Shown here: positions 1 to 6,342 of the stretch, in pieces
How positions within the stretch are numbered: position 1 is the stretch's first letter
Layout of the letters: the number at the start of each line of letters is the position of its first letter
Assembly (NCBI GenBank): GCA_046714355.1
Contig: JBKKAR010000168.1
Coordinates: 1-16,778, forward strand
Direction of reading: 5' to 3'
DNA length: 16,778 nt
Origin: JACDAN01 sp046714355
GTDB taxonomy: Bacteria > Actinomycetota > Thermoleophilia > Gaiellales > Gaiellaceae
Translations under genes and position numbers: made by a program
The notes under the pieces: model-generated
Database searches by the model: none
What the model was told of the DNA's origin: nothing
What the model saw: the letters and a program-made list of their open reading frames with translations, nothing else

Positions 1-377
1 TCGACCTCGCGCTCGAGGCCGATCTGCGCGACCTGCCTCCTGCAGACGCCGCGGAGTTCCGGAACGGTGCCTCTTCGGCGCTCGAGGACGTCGTACGCAA
101 GCTGGCGGCGGCGCTCGATCTGGTCACGTTCTTCACGGCAGGAGACACTGAGACCCGCGCCTGGTCGCTCCGGAGCGGCAACACTGTGCTCGATGCGGCA
201 GCCGCGATTCACACGGACATCGCCCGGGGATTCATCCGGTGTGAGGTCATCCGGTGGAACGACCTCGTGGAGGCAGGCTCCCACGCGGAAGCGGCCCGCC
301 GGGGGCTACAGCGCCTGGAGGGAAAGAACTACGTCGTCGCCGACGGCGACGTCCTTAACGTTAGGTTTAACGTCTAA
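1..377 (+). CDS. ychF: YchF/OLA1-family ATPase, C-terminal part (5' truncated)
   Basis: This frame is open from the window edge (first full codon at base 3) to TAA at 375-377. It encodes the C-terminal part of the Obg-like ATPase YchF, a cytosolic nucleotide hydrolase that binds ribosomes and is linked to translation and stress responses. Family hallmarks seen are the LVTFFTAGDTETRAWSLR segment leading into the TGS domain, then IHTDIARGFIRCEVI, and the near-invariant ending YVVADGDVLNVRFNV. The N-terminal G domain lies outside the window. The last codons and the stop lie in an A/T-rich hairpin (353-379). The next operon begins 61 bases downstream, so ychF probably ends its own transcription unit. 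The identification is very safe. Confidence 0.95.
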   Translation, partial: DLALEADLRDLPPADAAEFRNGASSALEDVVRKLAAALDLVTFFTAGDTETRAWSLRSGNTVLDAAAAIHTDIARGFIRCEVIRWNDLVEAGSHAEAARRGLQRLEGKNYVVADGDVLNVRFNV

Positions 378-379
378 GG
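353..379 (+). terminator. A/T-rich stem-loop over the end of ychF; possible terminator
   Basis: CCTTA-ACGTTA / GGTT / TAACGT-c-TAAGG forms an 11-bp stem with one bulged C and a four-base loop. The ychF stop codon is in the right arm. It is unusually A/T-rich for this region. No clear U-tract follows (GGGTTGACTTT), so an intrinsic terminator is possible but unproven. Protection of the mRNA 3' end is another option. Confidence 0.35.
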
Positions 380-438
380 GGTTGACTTTCCCTGCAAGGA
401 CCTCGAAATGAACAAAACCCAACTGACATGAGTCGTCG
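378..438 (+). promoter_or_regulatory. Leader region of the MoxR/vWA operon, with a TTGACT -35-like hexamer
   Basis: This 61-base gap must carry the promoter of the six-gene operon unless ychF reads through. A TTGACT hexamer (382-387) matches five of six bases of the -35 consensus. Only a poor -10 (around 405-411, GAAATGA) lies at the right distance. No Shine-Dalgarno sequence is visible before the ATG at 439. Confidence 0.3.
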
Positions 439-1485
439 ATGACGAGCCCCCGACCGACGCGGAGGGAGAGCGACCAGACCCTCGGGCAGGCCGTCGACGT
501 CGCGAACAAGGTTCTCGAGAACGTCGACCGCGTCGTCCGCGGAAAGCAGTCGGAGATCCGTCTGGTCTTGACCGCGCTTGCCTGCCGCGGCCATGTCCTC
601 CTGGAGGACGTCCCGGGGACGGCGAAGACGGTTCTCGCCCGCGCGCTCGCCCTGAGCATCGAGGGCGCGACGCCGTCGAGGATCCAGTGCACGCCGGACC
701 TCCAGCCGACGGACGTGACGGGACTTTCGGTCTACAACCAGCGGGAACGGGACTTCGAGTTCCGGCCCGGGCCGATCTTCGCGAACATCGTCCTCGTCGA
801 CGAGATCAACCGGGCGATGCCGAAGACCCAGTCCTCCCTCCTCGAGGCCATGGCCGAGACGCAGGTGACGGTGGACGGCAACACACGGGAGCTCCCGCAG
901 CCGTTCCTCGTACTGGCAACGCAGAACCCGATCGAACTCGAAGGCACCTTCCCATTGCCCGAGGCGCAGCTCGACCGTTTTTTCCTCAAGACCGCCCTTG
1001 GCTATCCGGATCCGGACGACGAGCTCCAGATCGTGCGCGACCAGCAGCGTGGTCATCCCCTCGGCGAGCTGGAACCGGTGGTCTCCCTCGAGGACATCGC
1101 ACTCCTCCACCAGGCGAGCGCTTCCGTGTACATCGACGAGCTGCTCCAGCGGTGGGTCATCGACCTGGTTCGAGCTACGCGCAGTCTCGAGAGCGTGGCG
1201 ATCGGGGCCTCGGTGCGCGGCAGCCTCGCACTCGAGCGCGCGGCCCGTGCGTGGGCGCTCCTCAACGAGCGCGATTACGTTGTCCCCGAGGACATCGAGG
1301 CCCTTTTCCTGCCCGTCATCGGGCACCGAATCCTCTTCACCCCTACTTTCCTGGTCGAGATCCGCAAGCACGGGCGGAAGGAGGCGGCGCAGACGTTCGT
1401 GGAGCAGTGCTTCGAGCTGGCCTCACGGCCCCAGGCCGCGCTCACCGGCGAGGTCGTCGAGTTCACGAGTGAGCGCGGCGACTGA
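439..1485 (+). CDS. MoxR-family AAA+ ATPase
   Basis: This 348-residue protein belongs to the MoxR branch of AAA+ ATPases, chaperone-like enzymes that act with vWA-domain proteins in assembling or activating membrane and secreted complexes. Visible motifs are Walker A EDVPGTAKT (residues 56-64, Lys63), Walker B NIVLVDEINRA (116-126), sensor-1 ATQNP (160-164) and the arginine-finger motif EAQLDRF (175-181). The C-terminal lid domain follows. Length is typical. ATG 439 is the only start available, because an in-frame stop lies at 424-426. No Shine-Dalgarno sequence is seen. It is the first gene of a tightly overlapping operon, and its last 17 bases overlap the DUF58 gene. MoxR next to DUF58 and vWA genes is the standard arrangement, so DUF58 and the vWA proteins are its likely partners. 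Substrate unknown. Confidence 0.95.
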   Translation: MTSPRPTRRESDQTLGQAVDVANKVLENVDRVVRGKQSEIRLVLTALACRGHVLLEDVPGTAKTVLARALALSIEGATPSRIQCTPDLQPTDVTGLSVYNQRERDFEFRPGPIFANIVLVDEINRAMPKTQSSLLEAMAETQVTVDGNTRELPQPFLVLATQNPIELEGTFPLPEAQLDRFFLKTALGYPDPDDELQIVRDQQRGHPLGELEPVVSLEDIALLHQASASVYIDELLQRWVIDLVRATRSLESVAIGASVRGSLALERAARAWALLNERDYVVPEDIEALFLPVIGHRILFTPTFLVEIRKHGRKEAAQTFVEQCFELASRPQAALTGEVVEFTSERGD

Positions 1486-2425
1486 CCTCGCGTTTCCGCT
1501 CCTCCCCCGGCGCCGGCTGATCGGCCTCGCGTTCGGCGCCGTGCACAGCGCTCGCCGCGGAACCGGCTCCGACGTCGCCAGCTCCCGTCCGTACCACCCC
1601 GGCGACGACATCGGCGCCATCGATTGGGGCGCCTCGGCACGCCTCTCATCTGCCCGTGGGTCGGACGAGTTCATTATTCGCGAGCGGTACGCGGAGGAGG
1701 CGCCGAGGGTCGTGATCATCGCCGACCGCCGCCCGGCGATGAGTCTTTATCCGGCGGGTTATCCCTGGCTGTCGAAGCCGGATGCGATGATCAGCGCCGG
1801 GATGATCATCGCCGACAGTGCCGCGAAGGCACGTGGGTTGATCGGCTACCTCGACTACGCGAGCGCAGCGACGGCGAGCGAGGACGACGACGCCGAGGTC
1901 CCGTTCTGGCGCCCGCCCCACGCGAAGGCCGATTTCTGGCGGGTGAAGGAGTCGCATCTCCTCTATCCGCTCTACGGCGCACCAGACGACAGCATCGAGC
2001 TCGCCTTCGAGCATCTGGCCCCGCTGCGCCGTTCGCTCCCGGCCGGAACGTTCGTGTTCATCCTGTCCGACTTTCTCTCGCCCCCGAGCGAGGCTGCATG
2101 GGCGCGCATCGTCGAGCTCCCCTGGGAGCTTGTGCCGGTCGTGATCCAGGATCCGGTCTGGGAGCAGAGCTTTCCAGACGTGTCGTCGGTCGTCGTGCCG
2201 CTTGCGGATGCGCGGAGCGGAAAGCTCCGGCTCGTTCGTCTCAGCCGCAAGGAAGCTCGAGAGCGGCGCGCAGCGAACGAACGGCGACTGAAGGACACGC
2301 TCGCGTTCTTCGAGGGATTCGGCCTCGATCCCGTGCTCGTCTCCACGAGCGACCGGGAGGCGATCTATACGAGCTTTCTCCAGTGGGTGGCCCTGCGCCA
2401 GCAAGGAGTGCGCGACTCGTGGTGA
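1469..2425 (+). CDS. DUF58-domain protein
   Basis: This is a 318-residue protein with the DUF58 signature RPYHPGDDIGAIDW at residues 40-53, preceded by the usual RRGTGSD segment. DUF58 proteins are regular partners of MoxR ATPases, and their C-terminal half has a vWA-like fold. Here the segment FILSDFLSPP fits the later strands of that fold. No transmembrane segment is evident, unlike longer DUF58 proteins with an N-terminal hairpin, so it is probably cytosolic or peripheral. The GTG start at 1469 lies inside the end of the MoxR gene and gives a natural N-terminus (MSAATDLAF) just ahead of the conserved region, so translation is probably coupled. Its TGA overlaps the next GTG. The biochemical role of DUF58 is unknown. 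Confidence 0.9.
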   Translation: MSAATDLAFPLLPRRRLIGLAFGAVHSARRGTGSDVASSRPYHPGDDIGAIDWGASARLSSARGSDEFIIRERYAEEAPRVVIIADRRPAMSLYPAGYPWLSKPDAMISAGMIIADSAAKARGLIGYLDYASAATASEDDDAEVPFWRPPHAKADFWRVKESHLLYPLYGAPDDSIELAFEHLAPLRRSLPAGTFVFILSDFLSPPSEAAWARIVELPWELVPVVIQDPVWEQSFPDVSSVVVPLADARSGKLRLVRLSRKEARERRAANERRLKDTLAFFEGFGLDPVLVSTSDREAIYTSFLQWVALRQQGVRDSW

Positions 2426-3336
2426 GCAGCCGGCGACTCTCTGTCGGCCTCACCGCGGCTGTGGCCGCTGCCCTTACACTCGCCGCCGGTGCCGCCGCCA
2501 TCAACCCGGTCGCCGGCGGGCCGCGACGCGATTGGCAGCCGATCGTCGGTACGACGCTCTTGGAGCCTTCGCAACACCTGTTCGGCGACACCGTGCGAGC
2601 GAGGATCCACCTCGTCGTGGACGGCGACCGCGCTGATCCCGGTACGGTCCGGTTGAAGGCGGGGTTCGGGGCCTACCGTCAGGTAGGTCCGATGCGACCG
2701 TCGCGCACCGAGAGCGGCCGGTTCACCCGGCTGGTCTACGAGTATCGGCTCGGCTGCCTGACGGCTCGTTGCCTGCCGCAGGGAGTCGGCGACGTCGAGT
2801 TTCCGCCTGTCGAGGTCACCTACCTGCAGCTTGGGGTGGCTCCGAAGACGCAGACGATCAGCCTCCCCTGGCCGCCGATTCGGGTCGCGGGCCGTATCGA
2901 TCCCGAAGAGGCCGACACCGCAGTGCCGCGCGCGGAGATCCGGGATCTTCCGGCTGCGTCGTACCGCGTAGCTCCCCGGACAGTCGCTCTCGTCGCAGTG
3001 ATCCTGTCCGCCCTCTTCGCGGCCGGGGCGGCCGTCCTGATTCTCCGGCTGCTTCCACTCGTCGGGCTACGCGCTCGCCTGGGTCTGAAGCGCGCCGATC
3101 GACAGTCCGCGCTGGAGCGTGCGTTGGCACTCGCGCAGAAGTCGGCGGAATCCGGCAGGCCCGAAGATGGCCGGCGCGCGCTCGAACGGCTCGCGGTCGA
3201 GCTGCGGCGCACCCGGGACCCGACGCTCGCCCACGCCGCCAGTCAACTCGCCTGGTCGGCGGACAGACCGGCCCCGACGGGGGTCGGAGCACTGTCGGAC
3301 GACGTGCGGCGCCGGATGTCGGAGAACGGACACTGA
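2422..3336 (+). CDS. BatD-like secreted/membrane-anchored protein of the MoxR operon
   Basis: The 304-residue product has a hydrophobic N-terminal segment (about residues 8-27, a signal peptide or anchor). An extracytoplasmic region of about 160 residues follows, predicted to be beta-rich and containing FGDTVRARIHLVVD. A transmembrane helix spans about 186-211 and a charged, alpha-helical cytoplasmic tail follows. Two cysteines (112 and 117) in the outer region could form a disulfide. Topology and operon position match BatD-type proteins (beta-domain, single helix, cytosolic tail), but I do not recognise a specific family, so BatD-like rests on architecture. The chosen GTG at 2422 overlaps the preceding TGA as GTGA; a GTG one codon earlier (2419) is equally possible. 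The stop overlaps the next ATG as TGATG. Confidence 0.75.
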   Translation: MSSRRLSVGLTAAVAAALTLAAGAAAINPVAGGPRRDWQPIVGTTLLEPSQHLFGDTVRARIHLVVDGDRADPGTVRLKAGFGAYRQVGPMRPSRTESGRFTRLVYEYRLGCLTARCLPQGVGDVEFPPVEVTYLQLGVAPKTQTISLPWPPIRVAGRIDPEEADTAVPRAEIRDLPAASYRVAPRTVALVAVILSALFAAGAAVLILRLLPLVGLRARLGLKRADRQSALERALALAQKSAESGRPEDGRRALERLAVELRRTRDPTLAHAASQLAWSADRPAPTGVGALSDDVRRRMSENGH

Positions 3337-4253
3337 TGCCTCGCAGCCAGGGGATCCCGCTCGCCGACGTTCACGACCTGGCCGGGCCGGTGAGGCGGAC
3401 CGCCATCGTGCGCTGGGCGCTCGCGGTCGCTCTCGTCTCGACGCTACTCGCCGCGGCCTCGCTGGCACGGGTCCCAGGAAGCTCTGCAGTTTCCCTGGAG
3501 CGGGGCGGGCGCAGCGGCATGGTCGCCCTCGACCTCTCCGCCAGCATCGGAAATCCGAACCAGCGGCTGAGGGATCCGTTCGAGTACCTCGCGGCGACCG
3601 GCCAAGAGTTTGGTCTCGTCGTCTTCTCGAACGTCGCGTACGAGGCGATTCCCCCCGGAACCGCCTCGAGCGAGCTTCGCGGATTCCTCCGAGCCTTGAC
3701 CCCGTTTCCGAACCTCTGCATCGTGAGCACGTCGGCTCCGTGCGCCCCCGGGACTCGCCGAGTCGAGTTTGGCTCGGCTGAGTTCCAGGAGATCCAGCGG
3801 CGGTCTGCCACTCCGTGGGCAGAGAGCTTTCGAGCTGGGACGAGGATCTCCACCGGGCTACAGCTCGCGCGTCAGGTGCTCGACCGTCACGGGCAGGCCG
3901 ATCGCGGAGTGCTGCTCATCAGCGACCTCGATGACTCGTTGCTCGACCTGCCCGACCTCGTCAAGGAGCTGGCCACGTACGAGCGCAGGGAGATCCCGCT
4001 GCACCTGGTGGCGATTTCGCCCTACGACGACGACCGCGCGCTCTTCGAGCGGCTGGTCGGCAAAGAGGCGTTCGTCGACCGAGCCGACCTCGCCCCCTCG
4101 CGGCTCGCCGGGCAACGTCATCGTGCGCGGGCCGGTGTTCCAGAGGGCCTCGCAGGGCTCGCGCTGCTCCTGCTGATGCTGCTCGCGGCGAACGAGCACT
4201 TCTGCGGCCGCCTCGCCTGGCGACCGCCTGAGCGCATGGAAGGCGACGGATGA
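3336..4253 (+). CDS. vWA-domain membrane protein (BatA/BatB-like), first copy
   Basis: This 305-residue protein has a transmembrane helix at about 24-44, a von Willebrand factor A domain, and a second helix at about 270-286. The metal-ion-dependent adhesion site looks intact: DLSAS (Asp66, Ser68, Ser70), a Thr/Ser cluster GTRIST (168-173), and Asp197 in LLISDLDD. Divalent metal binding is therefore expected. Two cysteines (128 and 136) flank a short loop within the domain and may pair. The vWA-between-helices layout is that of BatA/BatB, thought to form membrane complexes with MoxR ATPases. The ATG overlaps the preceding stop by one base (TGATG), and the final ATGA overlaps the next start, so all these genes should be translationally coupled. 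Which side of the membrane the domain faces cannot be settled from sequence alone. Confidence 0.85.
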   Translation: MPRSQGIPLADVHDLAGPVRRTAIVRWALAVALVSTLLAAASLARVPGSSAVSLERGGRSGMVALDLSASIGNPNQRLRDPFEYLAATGQEFGLVVFSNVAYEAIPPGTASSELRGFLRALTPFPNLCIVSTSAPCAPGTRRVEFGSAEFQEIQRRSATPWAESFRAGTRISTGLQLARQVLDRHGQADRGVLLISDLDDSLLDLPDLVKELATYERREIPLHLVAISPYDDDRALFERLVGKEAFVDRADLAPSRLAGQRHRARAGVPEGLAGLALLLLMLLAANEHFCGRLAWRPPERMEGDG

Positions 4254-4897
4254 GGCGGGCGCTTCGAAGGCTCGCGCAAATCGTGCCGATCGCGTGCCTC
4301 CTCGGGCTGGCCCTACTCGCGGCTCTCCTCGCCCGCGACGCTCTCGCGGTCGAGCGCTCGTTCGCCAAGGACGACCTGGCTTTCGTGCGGTTCGTGGGCC
4401 AGCGGACCGGTGAGCACGAGTGGACAGTGGACCCGATGCTCCCCTTCGTGGAGCGCGCGTTTGGCGTCGAGGACGACCTCCTTTTCCGGCACGCACTGGA
4501 AGCGTTCCAGATGGATGCCCGCCGCCGGTGGAATCCGTACGACTTCCTCCGCCCGACGTTCGTCGCCGACGCGCACGCCGTGCTCGCGTCCGTGGAACAC
4601 GGACGTCTGCCGGCGGCGCTGCGCTCCAAGGCCGCGAGTCTCGCCGGGGCGCTCACCCACCATCAGTCGACCGACGACGCCGAGGACGCTTCCAGGCTGG
4701 TCAAGGAGAGCATGGAGGACTTCCGACGAGCGATTGCGATCGATCCGATGAACGAGGAGGCCAAGTACAACCTCGAGCTGCTCCTCCGTTTGCCGGCGCC
4801 CCCCTCACGCCTCTTCGTCCGCGAGGAGAACCCACTGGAGCGGCGGGGGCGAAGCGCCCCGGGCGCCACCGGCCCCCGGCGAGGCCAGGGCTACTGA
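4250..4897 (+). CDS. Membrane-anchored TPR-like protein (BatC-like)
   Basis: This 215-residue protein has one N-terminal transmembrane helix (about 10-30), then a mostly alpha-helical region. It contains one convincing tetratricopeptide-like unit, DFRRAIAIDPMNEEAKYNLELL (two adjacent parts, residues 157-178). The phrase EEAKYNLELL is typical of TPR proteins encoded beside vWA genes, as in BatC or BatE. The C-terminal 30 residues are basic and Pro/Gly/Arg-rich, with no obvious fold. It lies between two vWA genes, with an ATGA overlap upstream and a four-base CTGA overlap downstream, which suggests a scaffold for the vWA/MoxR complex. This role is inferred from family and context. Confidence 0.8.
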   Translation: MRRALRRLAQIVPIACLLGLALLAALLARDALAVERSFAKDDLAFVRFVGQRTGEHEWTVDPMLPFVERAFGVEDDLLFRHALEAFQMDARRRWNPYDFLRPTFVADAHAVLASVEHGRLPAALRSKAASLAGALTHHQSTDDAEDASRLVKESMEDFRRAIAIDPMNEEAKYNLELLLRLPAPPSRLFVREENPLERRGRSAPGATGPRRGQGY

Positions 4898-5853
4898 ACG
4901 TCTCGTTCCTCAGCCCCATCGCCGGAGCGGTCACGATCGCCGCCGCCGTGCCGCTCGCGGCGTTCGTTCGGAGCGAGCAGCGTGCGGGACGCGTCAGGGG
5001 CATCCTCGGCCTTCCGCCGCCTGGGGGATCGCAGCGAATGTTCGTGGCCGTCATCGCAGTGCTCGCAGTGCTCGTGGGAATCGGGGCTGCGCAGCCTGTC
5101 GTCAAACGAACGCGCGAGCAGTCTGTTCGCTTTGACGCGCAGGCTTTCTTCGTGGTCGACAACTCCAGGTCGATGCTCGCCCGGGCTCAGCCGGATGCCC
5201 GGACGCGGTTCGACCGTGCGCGCGCTGCCGCAATTCGGTTTCGCGATGCTCTTCCAACCGTCCCGGTCGGGCTCGCATCGCTCAGCGATCGCGTTCTTCC
5301 ACTGGTCTTCCCGACGACGAGCCGAGAGACGGTGGACTCGGCGCTCCGCCTGTCGCTCGGAGTAGACCGGCCGCCGTCGTCGGAGGGCGGCGGCGTCCTT
5401 GCTACCAACTTCGGCGCTCTGGGCGCCGTTGCGAGCCGGAACTTCTTCCGCGGCCCGGGACGGCGGCTGGCGGTCGTGTTCACGGATGCGGAGACGACTG
5501 ACTACGACTCGGGCCGACTCTCGGAGGCGTTTACGGAAGGCGGCGTCGAACTCTTGCTCGTCCGGGTCTGGCGGTCGGATGAACGCGTGTACGGCCGCGG
5601 GGGCGCTCCCGAGCCGTATGAGCCGGATCCGGGCAGCGCCGCCGCTGCCCAGCGGCTGGCGAGCGTTGTCGGCGGCCGAGCGTTCGACGAAGGCGACATC
5701 GAACAGGCGATCGGCGCTGCCCGCGAGATGATCGGCGAGGGAAAGACGGTCATCCAGGTTCAGCAGGCGAGCATCGAGCCGTTGGGGCCCTACGTGTTCC
5801 TTGCCTGCCTGATTCCCCTTGGCTTCCTGCTCTCCCGCCGGAACTTCGCCTAG
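4894..5853 (+). CDS. vWA-domain membrane protein (BatA/BatB-like), second copy; probable CTG start
   Basis: The 319-residue product begins with the hydrophobic segment SFLSPIAGAVTIAAAVPLAA (4-23), resembling the SFLSP start common in BatA-like proteins. A second helix follows (about 50-66), then a vWA domain and a C-terminal helix (about 296-314). The metal site is complete: DNSRS (Asp89, Ser91, Ser93), a Thr in LATNFGAL, and Asp in VVFTDAET. No ATG, GTG or TTG lies near the natural N-terminus. CTG at 4894 overlaps the preceding TGA as CTGA, exactly as GTGA and ATGA do elsewhere in this operon, and CCAGGG lies just upstream. A GTG at about 4949 would delete most of the first helix. The start is therefore inferred; the coding region is not in doubt. 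It is the last gene of the operon. Confidence 0.85.
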   Translation: MNVSFLSPIAGAVTIAAAVPLAAFVRSEQRAGRVRGILGLPPPGGSQRMFVAVIAVLAVLVGIGAAQPVVKRTREQSVRFDAQAFFVVDNSRSMLARAQPDARTRFDRARAAAIRFRDALPTVPVGLASLSDRVLPLVFPTTSRETVDSALRLSLGVDRPPSSEGGGVLATNFGALGAVASRNFFRGPGRRLAVVFTDAETTDYDSGRLSEAFTEGGVELLLVRVWRSDERVYGRGGAPEPYEPDPGSAAAAQRLASVVGGRAFDEGDIEQAIGAAREMIGEGKTVIQVQQASIEPLGPYVFLACLIPLGFLLSRRNFA

Positions 5854-5857
5854 CGCT

Positions 5858-5902
5858 TTAGCAGCAACAGCAGTCGCTGCACTCGCAATCGCAGCAGGAC
5901 AC
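5858..5902 (-). CDS. Putative 14-residue poly-cysteine peptide (micro-metallothionein candidate)
   Basis: On the minus strand, GTG at 5902-5900 opens a frame ending with TAA at 5860-5858 and encodes MSCCDCECSDCCCC: 8 cysteines in 14 residues, the rest mostly Asp, Glu and Ser. A perfect anti-16S match, AAAGGAGG, lies four bases upstream, with the same motif and spacing as before the gene at 12867. An ATG at 5917 in the same frame would give a 19-residue form (prefix MKGGAV) but would bury the ribosome-binding site in the coding region, so GTG is preferred. It is divergent from an arsR-type gene with two dyads between, recalling smtA/smtB. I infer a thiol-rich metal- or arsenite-binding peptide. 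Poly-Cys short frames in mycobacteria can act as cysteine attenuators, but here no gene follows on the same strand. Chance is not excluded: the region is rich in GCA/TGC triplets. Confidence 0.5.
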   Translation of the reverse strand: MSCCDCECSDCCCC

Positions 5903-5914
5903 GGCGCCTCCTTT
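5903..5914 (-). promoter_or_regulatory. Ribosome-binding site of the poly-cysteine peptide
   Basis: The minus strand reads AAAGGAGG (5914-5907), then CGCC, then the GTG start. It is an eight-base perfect complement to the 16S rRNA tail. Most genes in this window have no visible Shine-Dalgarno sequence, so a perfect one here argues that the tiny frame is translated and that GTG 5902 is its start. Confidence 0.55.
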
Positions 5915-5915
5915 C

Positions 5916-5954
5916 ATCGATGGATGTCGATACCATATATCGACGATCTTCGAT
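5916..5954. promoter_or_regulatory. Two ATCGA-N6-TCGAT dyads: probable ArsR operators and divergent promoter
   Basis: Dyad 1 (5916-5931) and dyad 2 (5939-5954) each read ATCGA-N6-TCGAT, with centres 23 bp apart. Together they form a larger symmetric element: GTCGATA-CCATA-TATCGAC at 5926-5944, with CATCGA/TCGATG arms outside. The A/T-rich centre (TACCATATAT) can hold -10 elements on both strands. Five-base half-sites separated by six bases fit the spacing known for ArsR-family operators. A bound repressor would cover the promoters of both arsR and the poly-Cys peptide. The second dyad reaches the arsR start codon. Confidence 0.7.
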
Positions 5955-6342
5955 GAAAAACCTGCAACTCGTTCAATCGCCCTGCTGCGCTCCGGGCGCG
6001 CCCCTCCTCCCGACCGAGGCACGCGAGCGCCTCGCCGCCCAGTTCAAGGCGTTGAGCGACCCGACCCGGCTCGCGATCGTCAACCAGCTCGCGAGCGCGG
6101 AGGAGTGCTGCGTCTGCAACCTGGAGCCGCTCGGCCTCTCGCAGCCGACGATCTCGCACCACCTGAAGATCCTGCGCGAGGCCGGTCTCGTGGAGAGCAC
6201 GCGCCGCGGAACGTGGGCGTACTACCGGCTCGTCCCCGAGGCGGTGGCAGCTCTCGGGTTCGCCCTAACCGGCGGAAATCAAGACGACGCCGATGAGCGC
6301 CGCAGCGACGCCGAGCCGTTGGAGGCGGTCGATTCGCTCTGA
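5953..6342 (+). CDS. arsR: ArsR/SmtB-family metalloregulatory repressor (arsenite-type)
   Basis: This 129-residue winged-helix repressor has the family core FKALSDPTRLAIVNQL (31-46) and the recognition helix region LGLSQPTISHHLKILREAGLV (60-80). Two cysteine clusters are present: CC at 11-12 and CCVC at 52-55, in the position of the CVC motif that binds As(III)/Sb(III) in classical ArsR. Metal binding should release it from DNA. ATG 5953 gives the usual short N-terminus. An in-frame ATG at 5920 would place the operator inside the gene and is less likely. The last 25 codons run past the usual end of the domain and overlap the 3' end of the convergent transporter gene by 78 bases, giving an acidic tail. 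No arsenic efflux or reductase gene is adjacent; the only divergent partner is the poly-Cys frame. Confidence 0.9.
   Translation: MKNLQLVQSPCCAPGAPLLPTEARERLAAQFKALSDPTRLAIVNQLASAEECCVCNLEPLGLSQPTISHHLKILREAGLVESTRRGTWAYYRLVPEAVAALGFALTGGNQDDADERRSDAEPLEAVDSL

Noticed and set aside
428..442. Four-codon upstream frame (MSRR) whose stop overlaps the MoxR start as ATGA
   Set aside because: It has no ribosome-binding site, and such tiny frames are expected by chance. It could couple translation, but nothing supports that.
367..1371. Long minus-strand open frame opposite the MoxR gene
   Set aside because: It is antisense to a clear MoxR gene, has an Arg/Glu/Asp-biased composition typical of high-G/C shadow frames, and contains no recognisable domain.
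5858..5902. Poly-Cys frame as a cysteine-responsive attenuator leader
   Set aside because: Attenuator leaders need a downstream gene on the same strand. Here the minus strand runs antisense through the vWA operon for several kilobases.
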